This document shows positions 15,752-22,941 of a DNA stretch of 40,793 bases, in pieces. Positions within the stretch are counted from its first letter, which is position 1, and each line of letters starts with the position of its first letter. The notes under the pieces are model-generated. The model saw only the letters and a list, made by a program, of their open reading frames with translations. It ran no database searches and had not been told where the DNA came from. The stretch is taken from contig CALLLL010000031.1 in the NCBI GenBank assembly GCA_938082445.1, positions 1-40,793 on the forward strand, read 5' to 3'. Made by a program: the position numbers and the translations under genes. Source of the stretch: an uncultured bacterium. Its GTDB lineage: Bacteria > Hydrogenedentota > Hydrogenedentia > Hydrogenedentales > GCA-2746185.

Positions 15752-16888
15752 ATGAACGTACCCTTACTGGACTTAGGCCCCCAATACCGCGCACTTAAAG
15801 AAGAAATTGACGCGGTAGTCTTGGAAGTACTGGCCTCTACCCAATACATCATGGGGCCAAAAGTCGAGGCCTTGGAGGCAGCAGTAGCCGAATACAGTGG
15901 CACCAAACATGCCATCGGCGTAACCTCGGGTACAGATGCGTTGTTGATTGCGCTCATGGGACTCAATGTTGGCCCGGGTGATATCGTGGTATCCACGCCC
16001 TACACCTTTTTCGCAACAGCCGGTACCATTGCGCGTACCCATGCGACACCTGCTTTTGTGGATATTGATCCGAAAACTTTCAATCTCGATCCTATTAAAT
16101 TACAGCAATGGTTTGATGACAATCCGGATAAGCACGACAAAGTAAAAGCCATTATGCCGGTACATCTCTTTGGGCAATGTGCGGATATGGATGCTATTCT
16201 GGCGGTGGCCAATCAGTATAACGTTCCAGTGATTGAAGATGCCGCTCAGGCCATTGGTGCATTGTATCCCAGTAAAGCTGGGGATAAAAAAGCTGGGTCT
16301 ATGGGCTTGGCTGGTTGTTTCTCTTTTTTCCCAAGCAAAAACTTGGGCTGTGTTGGAGATGGCGGTATGGTTGTCACCAACGACGATGAATTTGCCGCTA
16401 CTTTACGCCGTATGCGTAACCATGGCATGGAACCTAAATACTTCCACAGCATGATCGGCGGTAATTTCCGCATCGATCCCTTGCAAGCTGCCGTGCTCTC
16501 TGTAAAATTGCCTCACCTAGATTCTTGGCATGAACAACGTCGTGTAAACGCGACTCACTACGACAATCATCTAAATGTAAATGGCCTGCAAGGCCCTCAC
16601 ATCGCCTACGAACGCAGCCACCACATCTATAACCAATACACCCTAACCCTGCCATCTAAACGTGATGAATTCCGCGAACACTTAAATGCGAATGGCATTG
16701 GACATGATGTGTATTACCCTATGCCCCTGCATGAGCAAGAGTGCTTTGAATACTTGGGTTATAAACAGGGTGACTTTCCTGTGAGCGAAGCTGTGTCACA
16801 AAACACCGTGGCCATTCCTATCTACCCAGACCTCACAGAAGATCATCGCAACGCAGTAATTGATGCGGTATTGGCATTCGATTTTTAA
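15752..16888 (+). CDS. DegT/DnrJ/EryC1/StrS sugar aminotransferase
   Basis: 378 aa, fold-type I PLP enzyme. The PLP lysine is Lys196 in SFFPSKNLGCVGDGG, with Asp163 (IEDAAQAIGA) for the ring nitrogen and the usual GVTSGTDALLIAL phosphate-binding segment near 56-68. Members transaminate 3- or 4-keto nucleotide sugars to amino sugars for surface polysaccharides or glycoproteins in the cytoplasm. AAAGGA precedes the ATG; a TATAAT lies at 15701-15706 but without a good -35. It stands alone: no nucleotide-sugar dehydratase or glycosyltransferase is next to it. It ends 6 bases from the stop of the convergent esterase gene. Confidence 0.93.
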   Translation: MNVPLLDLGPQYRALKEEIDAVVLEVLASTQYIMGPKVEALEAAVAEYSGTKHAIGVTSGTDALLIALMGLNVGPGDIVVSTPYTFFATAGTIARTHATPAFVDIDPKTFNLDPIKLQQWFDDNPDKHDKVKAIMPVHLFGQCADMDAILAVANQYNVPVIEDAAQAIGALYPSKAGDKKAGSMGLAGCFSFFPSKNLGCVGDGGMVVTNDDEFAATLRRMRNHGMEPKYFHSMIGGNFRIDPLQAAVLSVKLPHLDSWHEQRRVNATHYDNHLNVNGLQGPHIAYERSHHIYNQYTLTLPSKRDEFREHLNANGIGHDVYYPMPLHEQECFEYLGYKQGDFPVSEAVSQNTVAIPIYPDLTEDHRNAVIDAVLAFDF

Positions 16889-16894
16889 ATAGCT

Positions 16895-17821
16895 TTACTT
16901 TAGGTAGGTCTTGAACCACTTCGTAATACCCTCATACTCTGTTTCGATGCCGTCCCAATAGGTGTGTCCACCGCCGGGAATTACAACGAGTTCTACAGGT
17001 ATTTTTGCCTCCTTGTATGCTGCCTCTAATACTTGAGATTGTTGCAAGGGCACCGTCTTGTCGCTATCCCCATGAATCAAATACAAAGGCGGATCATCTT
17101 CGGATATGTGGTAGAGCGGAGAGATTTCTTTGAGTTGAGTTGTCAGATCGGTCACGGTGCCAAACATTTCATCAAACAATGTAGGCCGTGCTAATTTGAT
17201 CATTTTATAGCCATCTTTCATGCCCCAGTTCACCATATCGGTAGGGGGAAACCATGAGACAATAGCTTGAGTGCGGGAACTAACGCGTTCAACGGGGTCC
17301 TTGGAATCGGGATTCCCGTCATCGCCTGTCATGCCGACCATTAATGCCAAATGTCCACCGGATGAACCGCTGGTGATGCCGATATTATCCGGATCAATTC
17401 CATAGGCATCAGCGTTTAAGCGAATGAATCGGACTGAGCGACGAACATCTTCAATCATCTCCGGCACTTGAAATCGCGGAGTACTTCCATGGCGTACCAC
17501 GAATACAGTAAAGCCATTACTCAATAAGCCCATGCCCCAATGATCCTGTCTAAACTTAGCGACTTCTTCAGCCAGGTTGGACTTGCTGGATCGCCAACTG
17601 CCGCTGGATATAACGACAATGCCGAGGCCATTACGATTTTTTTCAGGTGTGACGACGTCTAATGTGAGGCCCATTCCATCTTTTTGTCCATATACTACAT
17701 CTTCAACAGCGGTGTAAGGGACGATCAATGTTTCGATACCGGCATGGGATACAGGTGAAGTGGCCAACCAACCAATGCTGAGCAGAGAGAAGAATACGGT
17801 ACTAAAAATACGTGTGAACAT
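16895..17821 (-). CDS. Secreted alpha/beta-hydrolase esterase (BD-FAE-like)
   Basis: 308 aa with a signal peptide (cleavage near SHAG). The alpha/beta hydrolase core shows the nucleophile elbow G-S-S-G-G with Ser154 (ITSGSSGGHLALM), an acid loop LYLIHGDSDKTVPL, and the catalytic His in IPGGGHTYWDG. It resembles the esterase/lipase-peptidase S9 group that includes feruloyl and acetyl xylan esterases, which remove ester groups from polysaccharide chains. The substrate is inferred only. The ATG at 17821 has GAAGGGG upstream and a good promoter lies at 17864-17892. Divergent from the sulfatase gene. Confidence 0.87.
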   Translation of the reverse strand: MFTRIFSTVFFSLLSIGWLATSPVSHAGIETLIVPYTAVEDVVYGQKDGMGLTLDVVTPEKNRNGLGIVVISSGSWRSSKSNLAEEVAKFRQDHWGMGLLSNGFTVFVVRHGSTPRFQVPEMIEDVRRSVRFIRLNADAYGIDPDNIGITSGSSGGHLALMVGMTGDDGNPDSKDPVERVSSRTQAIVSWFPPTDMVNWGMKDGYKMIKLARPTLFDEMFGTVTDLTTQLKEISPLYHISEDDPPLYLIHGDSDKTVPLQQSQVLEAAYKEAKIPVELVVIPGGGHTYWDGIETEYEGITKWFKTYLK

Positions 17822-17863
17822 ATGAACCCCTTCAGAAAGTTTAGTGTATATTGAAGTATTGTG

Positions 17864-17892
17864 AATCTAGCATATGAACTAATGAATATCAA
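17864..17892 (-). promoter_or_regulatory. Sigma70-type promoter of the esterase gene
   Basis: On the minus strand TTGATA (17887-17892), 17-base spacer, TAGATT (17864-17869). The predicted start is about 35 bases before the ATG at 17821. Confidence 0.55.
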
Positions 17893-17992
17893 TTCAATGC
17901 GTGGATAGTGACACATGAATACCATGGAGTTTGCAAATGGATGGATTCATTTGCTCTACTCGAAGGGTTCTTAACTTGATTGGAGACTCCTG

Positions 17993-19420
17993 ATGATTTT
18001 TCGTATTTTATCCATATGCCTATGTGCATTGCTGTTAGCGGGCCCTGCATCCGCGGCTTCAAAACAAAAACCCAACATCGTTATCATATTTACCGATGAT
18101 CAAGGGTATGCCGATGTCGGCTGTTTTGGCTCTGTCAATATTAAGACTCCCCATTTGGATCGCATGGCTGATGAAGGCATGAAATTTACCGATTTTTATG
18201 TGGCTGCACCGGTTTGCACTCCTTCCCGTGCTGGGCTGTTGACTGGGTGCTATCCGCAACGATTGAGTATGGCTTTAATGCCGCGGGGCGATAAGGGGGG
18301 AATGGGTAAAGTATTGTTCCCTAATTCACCGGGGGGTATTAACCCGAATGAAATAACCATTCCCGAAATACTCAAGACCCAGGGTTATGCAACAGGTATG
18401 GTGGGAAAATGGCACTTAGGCCATCACCCAGAATTTTTGCCAACTCGTCATGGGTTTGATTCCTATTATGGAATTCCTTATTCCAACGACATGATTCCGT
18501 GCCCGATTATGCGCAATGAAACTGTCATCGAAGAGCCCGCAGATCAAACGACTTTGACCGAGCGTTATACCGAGGAGGCGGTTAAGTTTATTAAAGAAAA
18601 TAAAGACCAACCTTTCTTCTTATATTTAGCCCATAACATGCCACATATTCCCTTATTCGTATCGGAAAAATTCGAAGGCACATCAGACGGCGGGCTCTAC
18701 GGCGATGTCATCGAGACTATCGATTGGGGTGTTGGACAAGTGCTTGATACCTTAGATGAATTAAAATTAAGCGATAATACATTGGTGGTTTTCACATCCG
18801 ACAATGGTCCTTGGTTAGTCTATGGTGATCACGGTGGATTTGCCACGCCTTTACGCGCTGGGAAAGGAACCACGTACGAAGGCGGTATGCGTGTGCCTGG
18901 TATTATGCGCTGGAAAGGCACGATACCGGCAGGAAGTGTAACCAGCGAAGTTGCTACTACGCTCGATCTATTGCCTACTATCGCCGCTATAAGTGGCGCT
19001 GAAGTACCCAAGGACCGCATCATTGATGGACATAACATTTTGTCCCTTATTAAAGGTGAAGGTAAAAGCCCTACAGATGTGTTTTACTACTATCACGGCC
19101 GCGAATTGCAAGCCGTTCGGGCGGGTGAATGGAAACTGCGCGTAGAAACGACGATGAAGTATGAAGACATATATCGTCGTGTACCTAACCCCGATGCCAT
19201 CGTGCCGGAGGCTTTATATCACTTGCCTACCGATATAGGTGAACAACGTAATTTGATGCCGCGTAATAAAAAGGGTGAGGAAAACATGAGTGAAGAACGC
19301 AAAGCCATAATAGCGAACCTGCGCAACCTCCTCGATAAAGCTCGTGCCGACCTCGGTGATGCCAGCCAAGGTATTGAAGGCACCAACATTCGTCCGCTCG
19401 GCAGTCGTGAAGCGGACTAA
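17993..19420 (+). CDS. Secreted type I (S1 family) sulfatase
   Basis: 475 aa. The signal peptide (about 1-22, ASAAS) is followed by the sulfatase start NIVIIFTDDQGYADVGCFG with the metal aspartates. Cys75 in CTPSRAGLLTG is the residue converted to formylglycine. Further motifs are GKWHLGHHPEFLPTRHGFD and the metal-site VVFTSDNGPW. The C-terminal part has the usual RAGEWKLRVE strand. The enzyme removes sulfate esters from a substrate outside the cytoplasm, presumably a sulfated polysaccharide. Activity needs a formylglycine-generating enzyme, which is not in this window. The GHL10-like hydrolase gene follows within 4 bases. Confidence 0.95.
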   Translation: MIFRILSICLCALLLAGPASAASKQKPNIVIIFTDDQGYADVGCFGSVNIKTPHLDRMADEGMKFTDFYVAAPVCTPSRAGLLTGCYPQRLSMALMPRGDKGGMGKVLFPNSPGGINPNEITIPEILKTQGYATGMVGKWHLGHHPEFLPTRHGFDSYYGIPYSNDMIPCPIMRNETVIEEPADQTTLTERYTEEAVKFIKENKDQPFFLYLAHNMPHIPLFVSEKFEGTSDGGLYGDVIETIDWGVGQVLDTLDELKLSDNTLVVFTSDNGPWLVYGDHGGFATPLRAGKGTTYEGGMRVPGIMRWKGTIPAGSVTSEVATTLDLLPTIAAISGAEVPKDRIIDGHNILSLIKGEGKSPTDVFYYYHGRELQAVRAGEWKLRVETTMKYEDIYRRVPNPDAIVPEALYHLPTDIGEQRNLMPRNKKGEENMSEERKAIIANLRNLLDKARADLGDASQGIEGTNIRPLGSREAD

Positions 19421-19424
19421 TTGG

Positions 19425-20960
19425 ATGCCCAAAATGAAATCGATGACATCATTTCTGAATGTATGGATGTGGATCGGCCTTTTAACCATTGGTTCAACAG
19501 CCATAGCAGAACCCGGTCTTATCCTTAATGAAGACAACAGTCATTTTTTTACAACACGTACCGCAGAGGAGATGACTAAAGAAGGTCTACACGCCTTCAT
19601 CGATCAATATGAAAACACCCAAGTCTCGCGGCTCGTACTCTCTACCAATTCTATGAAAGCCAGTTTTGCTTCCACTACACGTGAACCCATTTGGGTCTTG
19701 CTTGAAGGGCAGGAAATGCCTGAAGGCAATGGCAAGCTTTGGATGGACAATGCACGTTTGTTGCATGAACGCGGCCTAGATCCCTATGCCATATGGATTG
19801 ACCGCTCGCGCGAAAAAGGAATAACCCCTTGGCTCTCCATGCGCATGAACGATTTACACGATGTGCCCAATATAAAGAGTTATATGCACAGTTCGTTTTG
19901 GCTCGAACACCCAGAGATGTGGCGCGTTCCCAACGATACAAAAGGTGGCTATACCTCCCGAGCGTTGGACTATGGCCACCCAGAAGTGCGCGCCTATGCC
20001 ATGGCCTTTGTGCGCGAATTGCTGGAGCGTTATGATCCCGATGGACTCGAGCTGGACTGGATGCGCTTTGGCTGGCACTTCAAAGCCGGTGAAGAAGCCC
20101 AAGGCGCAGAACATCTCACTCAATTTATGCGAGATGTTTACCAACTTACTCAAGAGTGGTCACAAAAACGAGGACATATCATTCAACTGGCCGTGCGGGT
20201 TCCGGCGCATCCCGATTCGGCCAAAGGCTTAGGCATGGACGCATTGCGTTGGGCGCAAGATGGCCTCGTAGATGTAATTGTGCCTTGCCCCTTCTGGACC
20301 ACCACTGATTACGATATCCCCGTAGAGCTATGGAAAGAGCGGACAGATAAATTCGGCAAAAACATTATCATTGCCCCCGGCATTGAACACAACTCACGTG
20401 CCTACCCAGGTGCAGCGCCCATTCCCAATGACATGTCTCTAACCCGTGGTTTCGCAGCATCCGCTTGGTACCGAGGTGCCGATCAACTGTATCTTTTCAA
20501 TTATATGGATTCGCAAACGCGCCCCGTAAGTGCCGAAGACTATCGAATTTTGGTCGAGAAGGGCCTCGGAAGCGATGTCGTGAATACCCAACCGCGACGC
20601 ATTATTCAAACCTTCCGTGATACTGTACCCTTAAAGAATCATAAGCATAAAAATACAAAACCTCGCCCTCGAAAAGGTGTTTTACCTGGAAACGAATCAG
20701 GAGTAATGTTGCCTGCGGATGCCACCACTTGCCCAATGTTTGTAATGAACATTGGGCCTAAACCCACCTCAGGAAACGTAACGGTTATCGTTGGGTTAGC
20801 CAAAGCTGAAGATCTGTCGACCACTCAATTGGCCTTTCGAGTAAATGAAACTTGGTGTAAACCGCTCGAAGACTACCCTAATCCCGCAGAATTTCCAGGC
20901 ACAGTCCGCGCCCTCAAATTTCAATGCACCCTCGATCAGCTTGAAGCGGTCTATAATTAA
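19425..20960 (+). CDS. Secreted GHL10-like (family 10-type) glycosyl hydrolase
   Basis: About 511 aa. A signal peptide (hydrophobic core MTSFLNVWMWIGLLTIGSTA) leads into a TIM-barrel hydrolase. The strand YDPDGLELDWMRFGWHF near residues 200-216 matches the GHL10/DUF187 pattern where the strand carries an acidic residue. Also present are REKGITPWLSMRMND and a C-terminal beta domain from about 400. The start is uncertain (ATG 19425 or 19434) and no strong ribosome site is seen, consistent with coupling to the sulfatase gene ending 4 bases earlier. The frame is open back to 19344, but that overlaps the sulfatase. Likely cleaves glycosidic bonds in the same polymer the sulfatase desulfates (inference). 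Confidence 0.8.
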   Translation: MPKMKSMTSFLNVWMWIGLLTIGSTAIAEPGLILNEDNSHFFTTRTAEEMTKEGLHAFIDQYENTQVSRLVLSTNSMKASFASTTREPIWVLLEGQEMPEGNGKLWMDNARLLHERGLDPYAIWIDRSREKGITPWLSMRMNDLHDVPNIKSYMHSSFWLEHPEMWRVPNDTKGGYTSRALDYGHPEVRAYAMAFVRELLERYDPDGLELDWMRFGWHFKAGEEAQGAEHLTQFMRDVYQLTQEWSQKRGHIIQLAVRVPAHPDSAKGLGMDALRWAQDGLVDVIVPCPFWTTTDYDIPVELWKERTDKFGKNIIIAPGIEHNSRAYPGAAPIPNDMSLTRGFAASAWYRGADQLYLFNYMDSQTRPVSAEDYRILVEKGLGSDVVNTQPRRIIQTFRDTVPLKNHKHKNTKPRPRKGVLPGNESGVMLPADATTCPMFVMNIGPKPTSGNVTVIVGLAKAEDLSTTQLAFRVNETWCKPLEDYPNPAEFPGTVRALKFQCTLDQLEAVYN

Positions 20961-21033
20961 CTCCAGCTATGGCAACGAGAAGGCACTCCCCAAAAAGCGG
21001 TATGGATTGAAGTCCGTATTGAACCCTAGTGGG

Positions 21034-21819
21034 TTATATTTCAGCCAATGCTTTTTCTCTGCGATTTTTTTCAGCCATGAGTTTGCGTTGATAACGTCCT
21101 TGAACGATGTCGCAAAGTACCAATACAGCAATAATGAAGTAGAAGGTCGTTTTGTTCATGACTTCGATGGGGTTACCTGCAATTTTAAGGTGAGCCAAAT
21201 GCCCGCCTTCAGTGAGTAACATGATCCCGACTACAAAGAGGATGAACAATCCAAGGACTTCGTAGAGTCGATTTTTCTGAAGGAATTCCGAGACACGGTC
21301 TGCGAGCCAAATCATGAGTGCACCACCAATTAAGATGGCGGTCGCCATGATGTATACATTTTTGCTTAGAGCCATCGCGCTTAAGATGGAATCGAATGAA
21401 AAAATGAGATTCATTACGACGATCATGGCAATCACTTTACCCGCAGGCTGTGTGACCGATTCTTCCTCATGCGCATGTTCCTCGATGTGAATCATGTGAA
21501 AGATTTCTTTGATAGACGTGTAGAGAATAAACACCCCACCGACGAGCACGATAATGCTGTGGAAATTGAACTGACCAACAATGATACCTTCATGATCAAG
21601 GCTAAAGAAGGGGTCTTTAAGCGCATCGACAAGCTTTAATACAATCACAAGCAGTACAATCCGCAAGAGAACAGCGAGGCCGATACCGAGTTTACGCACA
21701 CGGGCTTGATCGGCTTCGGGGGCACGTTTGGATACCAGCGAAATGTAGAGCAGGTTGTCAAAGCCAAGTACCGCTTGCAATAAAACCAACATCGCCAAAG
21801 TGAAAATTACTTCTAGCAT
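21034..21819 (-). CDS. TerC family integral membrane protein
   Basis: 261 aa, about seven TM helices. The two family signatures are present: GFDNLLYISLVS near the N-terminus and MNLIFSFDSILSAMAL in the middle; each aspartate lies within a TM helix. A cytoplasmic or exposed loop between them is rich in His and Glu (HIEEHAHEEESV). TerC proteins are linked to tellurite resistance and, better supported, to manganese or other metal export, and to metal loading of exported enzymes. AGAGGA precedes the ATG. I looked for a yybP-ykoY manganese riboswitch upstream and did not see one. Convergent with the GHL10 gene. Confidence 0.93.
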   Translation of the reverse strand: MLEVIFTLAMLVLLQAVLGFDNLLYISLVSKRAPEADQARVRKLGIGLAVLLRIVLLVIVLKLVDALKDPFFSLDHEGIIVGQFNFHSIIVLVGGVFILYTSIKEIFHMIHIEEHAHEEESVTQPAGKVIAMIVVMNLIFSFDSILSAMALSKNVYIMATAILIGGALMIWLADRVSEFLQKNRLYEVLGLFILFVVGIMLLTEGGHLAHLKIAGNPIEVMNKTTFYFIIAVLVLCDIVQGRYQRKLMAEKNRREKALAEI

Positions 21820-21909
21820 GAGTGTGTCCTCTTCTTAAATAAAAATTTCGACAATTCTACCTAAGTATTTTTTAACAATGAAAGTAGTATTCAAAAAAAT
21901 AAGTAGCTT

Positions 21910-22941
21910 CTATAAACTACAAGGCCCTTGAACTTTTATTCGTTCCCCCGTCTCAGCAGCTTCATGCAGTGCGGTCAACACAGCGGTAACGGCCCATCCA
22001 TCGCGTGCGGTGACGTAGGGTTCGCGATCCTCTAGGATAACATCGATGAAACTTTCTACGCAGGTAGGAAAAGCACCGGTCCAGCGATCGAAGACTTGAT
22101 AGTTGAGCAAGGATCGTGGCCAGTTGAACCCGGCTTCGCTGCTCATCTCTACATTTTCGTCTTTTCGATCGACTTGTAAATGCCCATGTTCGCCGATGAT
22201 GGACATGAAGGAGTCGGGCATGGATGGGTGGCTCTCGGGATAAATCCAAGCAGCATCGAAGGTGGCTACACCGCCGTTTTTGAAGCGGACTTGGCCCTGT
22301 AAGGCATCCCAGGTATCCCAACCGTATTTTTCCTTGAGCACTTTTTTTACGCCTGTGCAGGTTACGTCAATGGGTTCATCGTCGAACCACCACAGCATAA
22401 GATCGATGTCATGCGAAGACTGAAACCACATGGGCGAGGAATCTTTAGCCCACGAGGCGAGCATGTTGGTCGGTACGGTGATGGGATTGTTCTTTCGGGC
22501 ATAGCCAATGAGCGGCTGACCGATTTCACCGGAGCGAACTTTTTGGTGAGTGAGATTATAGGGAGCGAGCCAACGGTGGTTGTAAGACACTTGTAGCTTG
22601 AGTCCGGTTTCTTCCACGCGTTTGGTGATGGCCTCAGCTTCGGCAGCATCGGTGGTGAGTGGCTTCTCGACATAGACATGGATTCCGCGATCCAGACAAG
22701 CCATCACCGCGTCAAAATGCGCCCAGTCCGGAGTGGCGATAAAAGCGATATCCGGCTTCTCAGTGTCGAGCATGGTTACATAATCTTCATAACCCTTCAC
22801 ATCGAACGCTTCAACGGTTTTTGCGAGCGTCTCTGGGTTATGATTGCAAACAGCTGTCAATTTGACACGTGGGTCGCGTTGCACTACTTGCGCCACCGCG
22901 GTCCCCATGATGCCAGTTCCGATGATGTTGACCTTGAGCAT
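21910..22941 (-). CDS. Gfo/Idh/MocA family NAD(P)-dependent dehydrogenase
   Basis: 343 aa. N-terminal Rossmann fold with the dinucleotide motif GTGIMGTAV (residues 7-15) and the conserved E-K-P in HVYVEKPLTTDAAEAE. The C-terminal alpha/beta domain contains SSHDIDLMLWWFDDEP with the catalytic His-Asp pair typical of the family. No signal peptide, so cytoplasmic. Members oxidise hydroxyls of sugars, inositols or sugar acids. Its ATG overlaps the stop of the DUF4861 gene (TAATG), so translation is coupled and the two probably serve one pathway: polymer processing outside, sugar oxidation inside. The exact sugar cannot be assigned. Confidence 0.93.
   Translation of the reverse strand: MLKVNIIGTGIMGTAVAQVVQRDPRVKLTAVCNHNPETLAKTVEAFDVKGYEDYVTMLDTEKPDIAFIATPDWAHFDAVMACLDRGIHVYVEKPLTTDAAEAEAITKRVEETGLKLQVSYNHRWLAPYNLTHQKVRSGEIGQPLIGYARKNNPITVPTNMLASWAKDSSPMWFQSSHDIDLMLWWFDDEPIDVTCTGVKKVLKEKYGWDTWDALQGQVRFKNGGVATFDAAWIYPESHPSMPDSFMSIIGEHGHLQVDRKDENVEMSSEAGFNWPRSLLNYQVFDRWTGAFPTCVESFIDVILEDREPYVTARDGWAVTAVLTALHEAAETGERIKVQGPCSL

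Noticed and set aside
21022-21035. AACCC/GGGTT hairpin between the GHL10 and terC genes as a terminator
   Set aside because: Five-base stem, no adequate T-tract.
21820-21909. Possible yybP-ykoY manganese riboswitch upstream of terC
   Set aside because: Only 90 bases are available and I could not find the conserved motif or pairing; the region is AT-rich without a clear structure.
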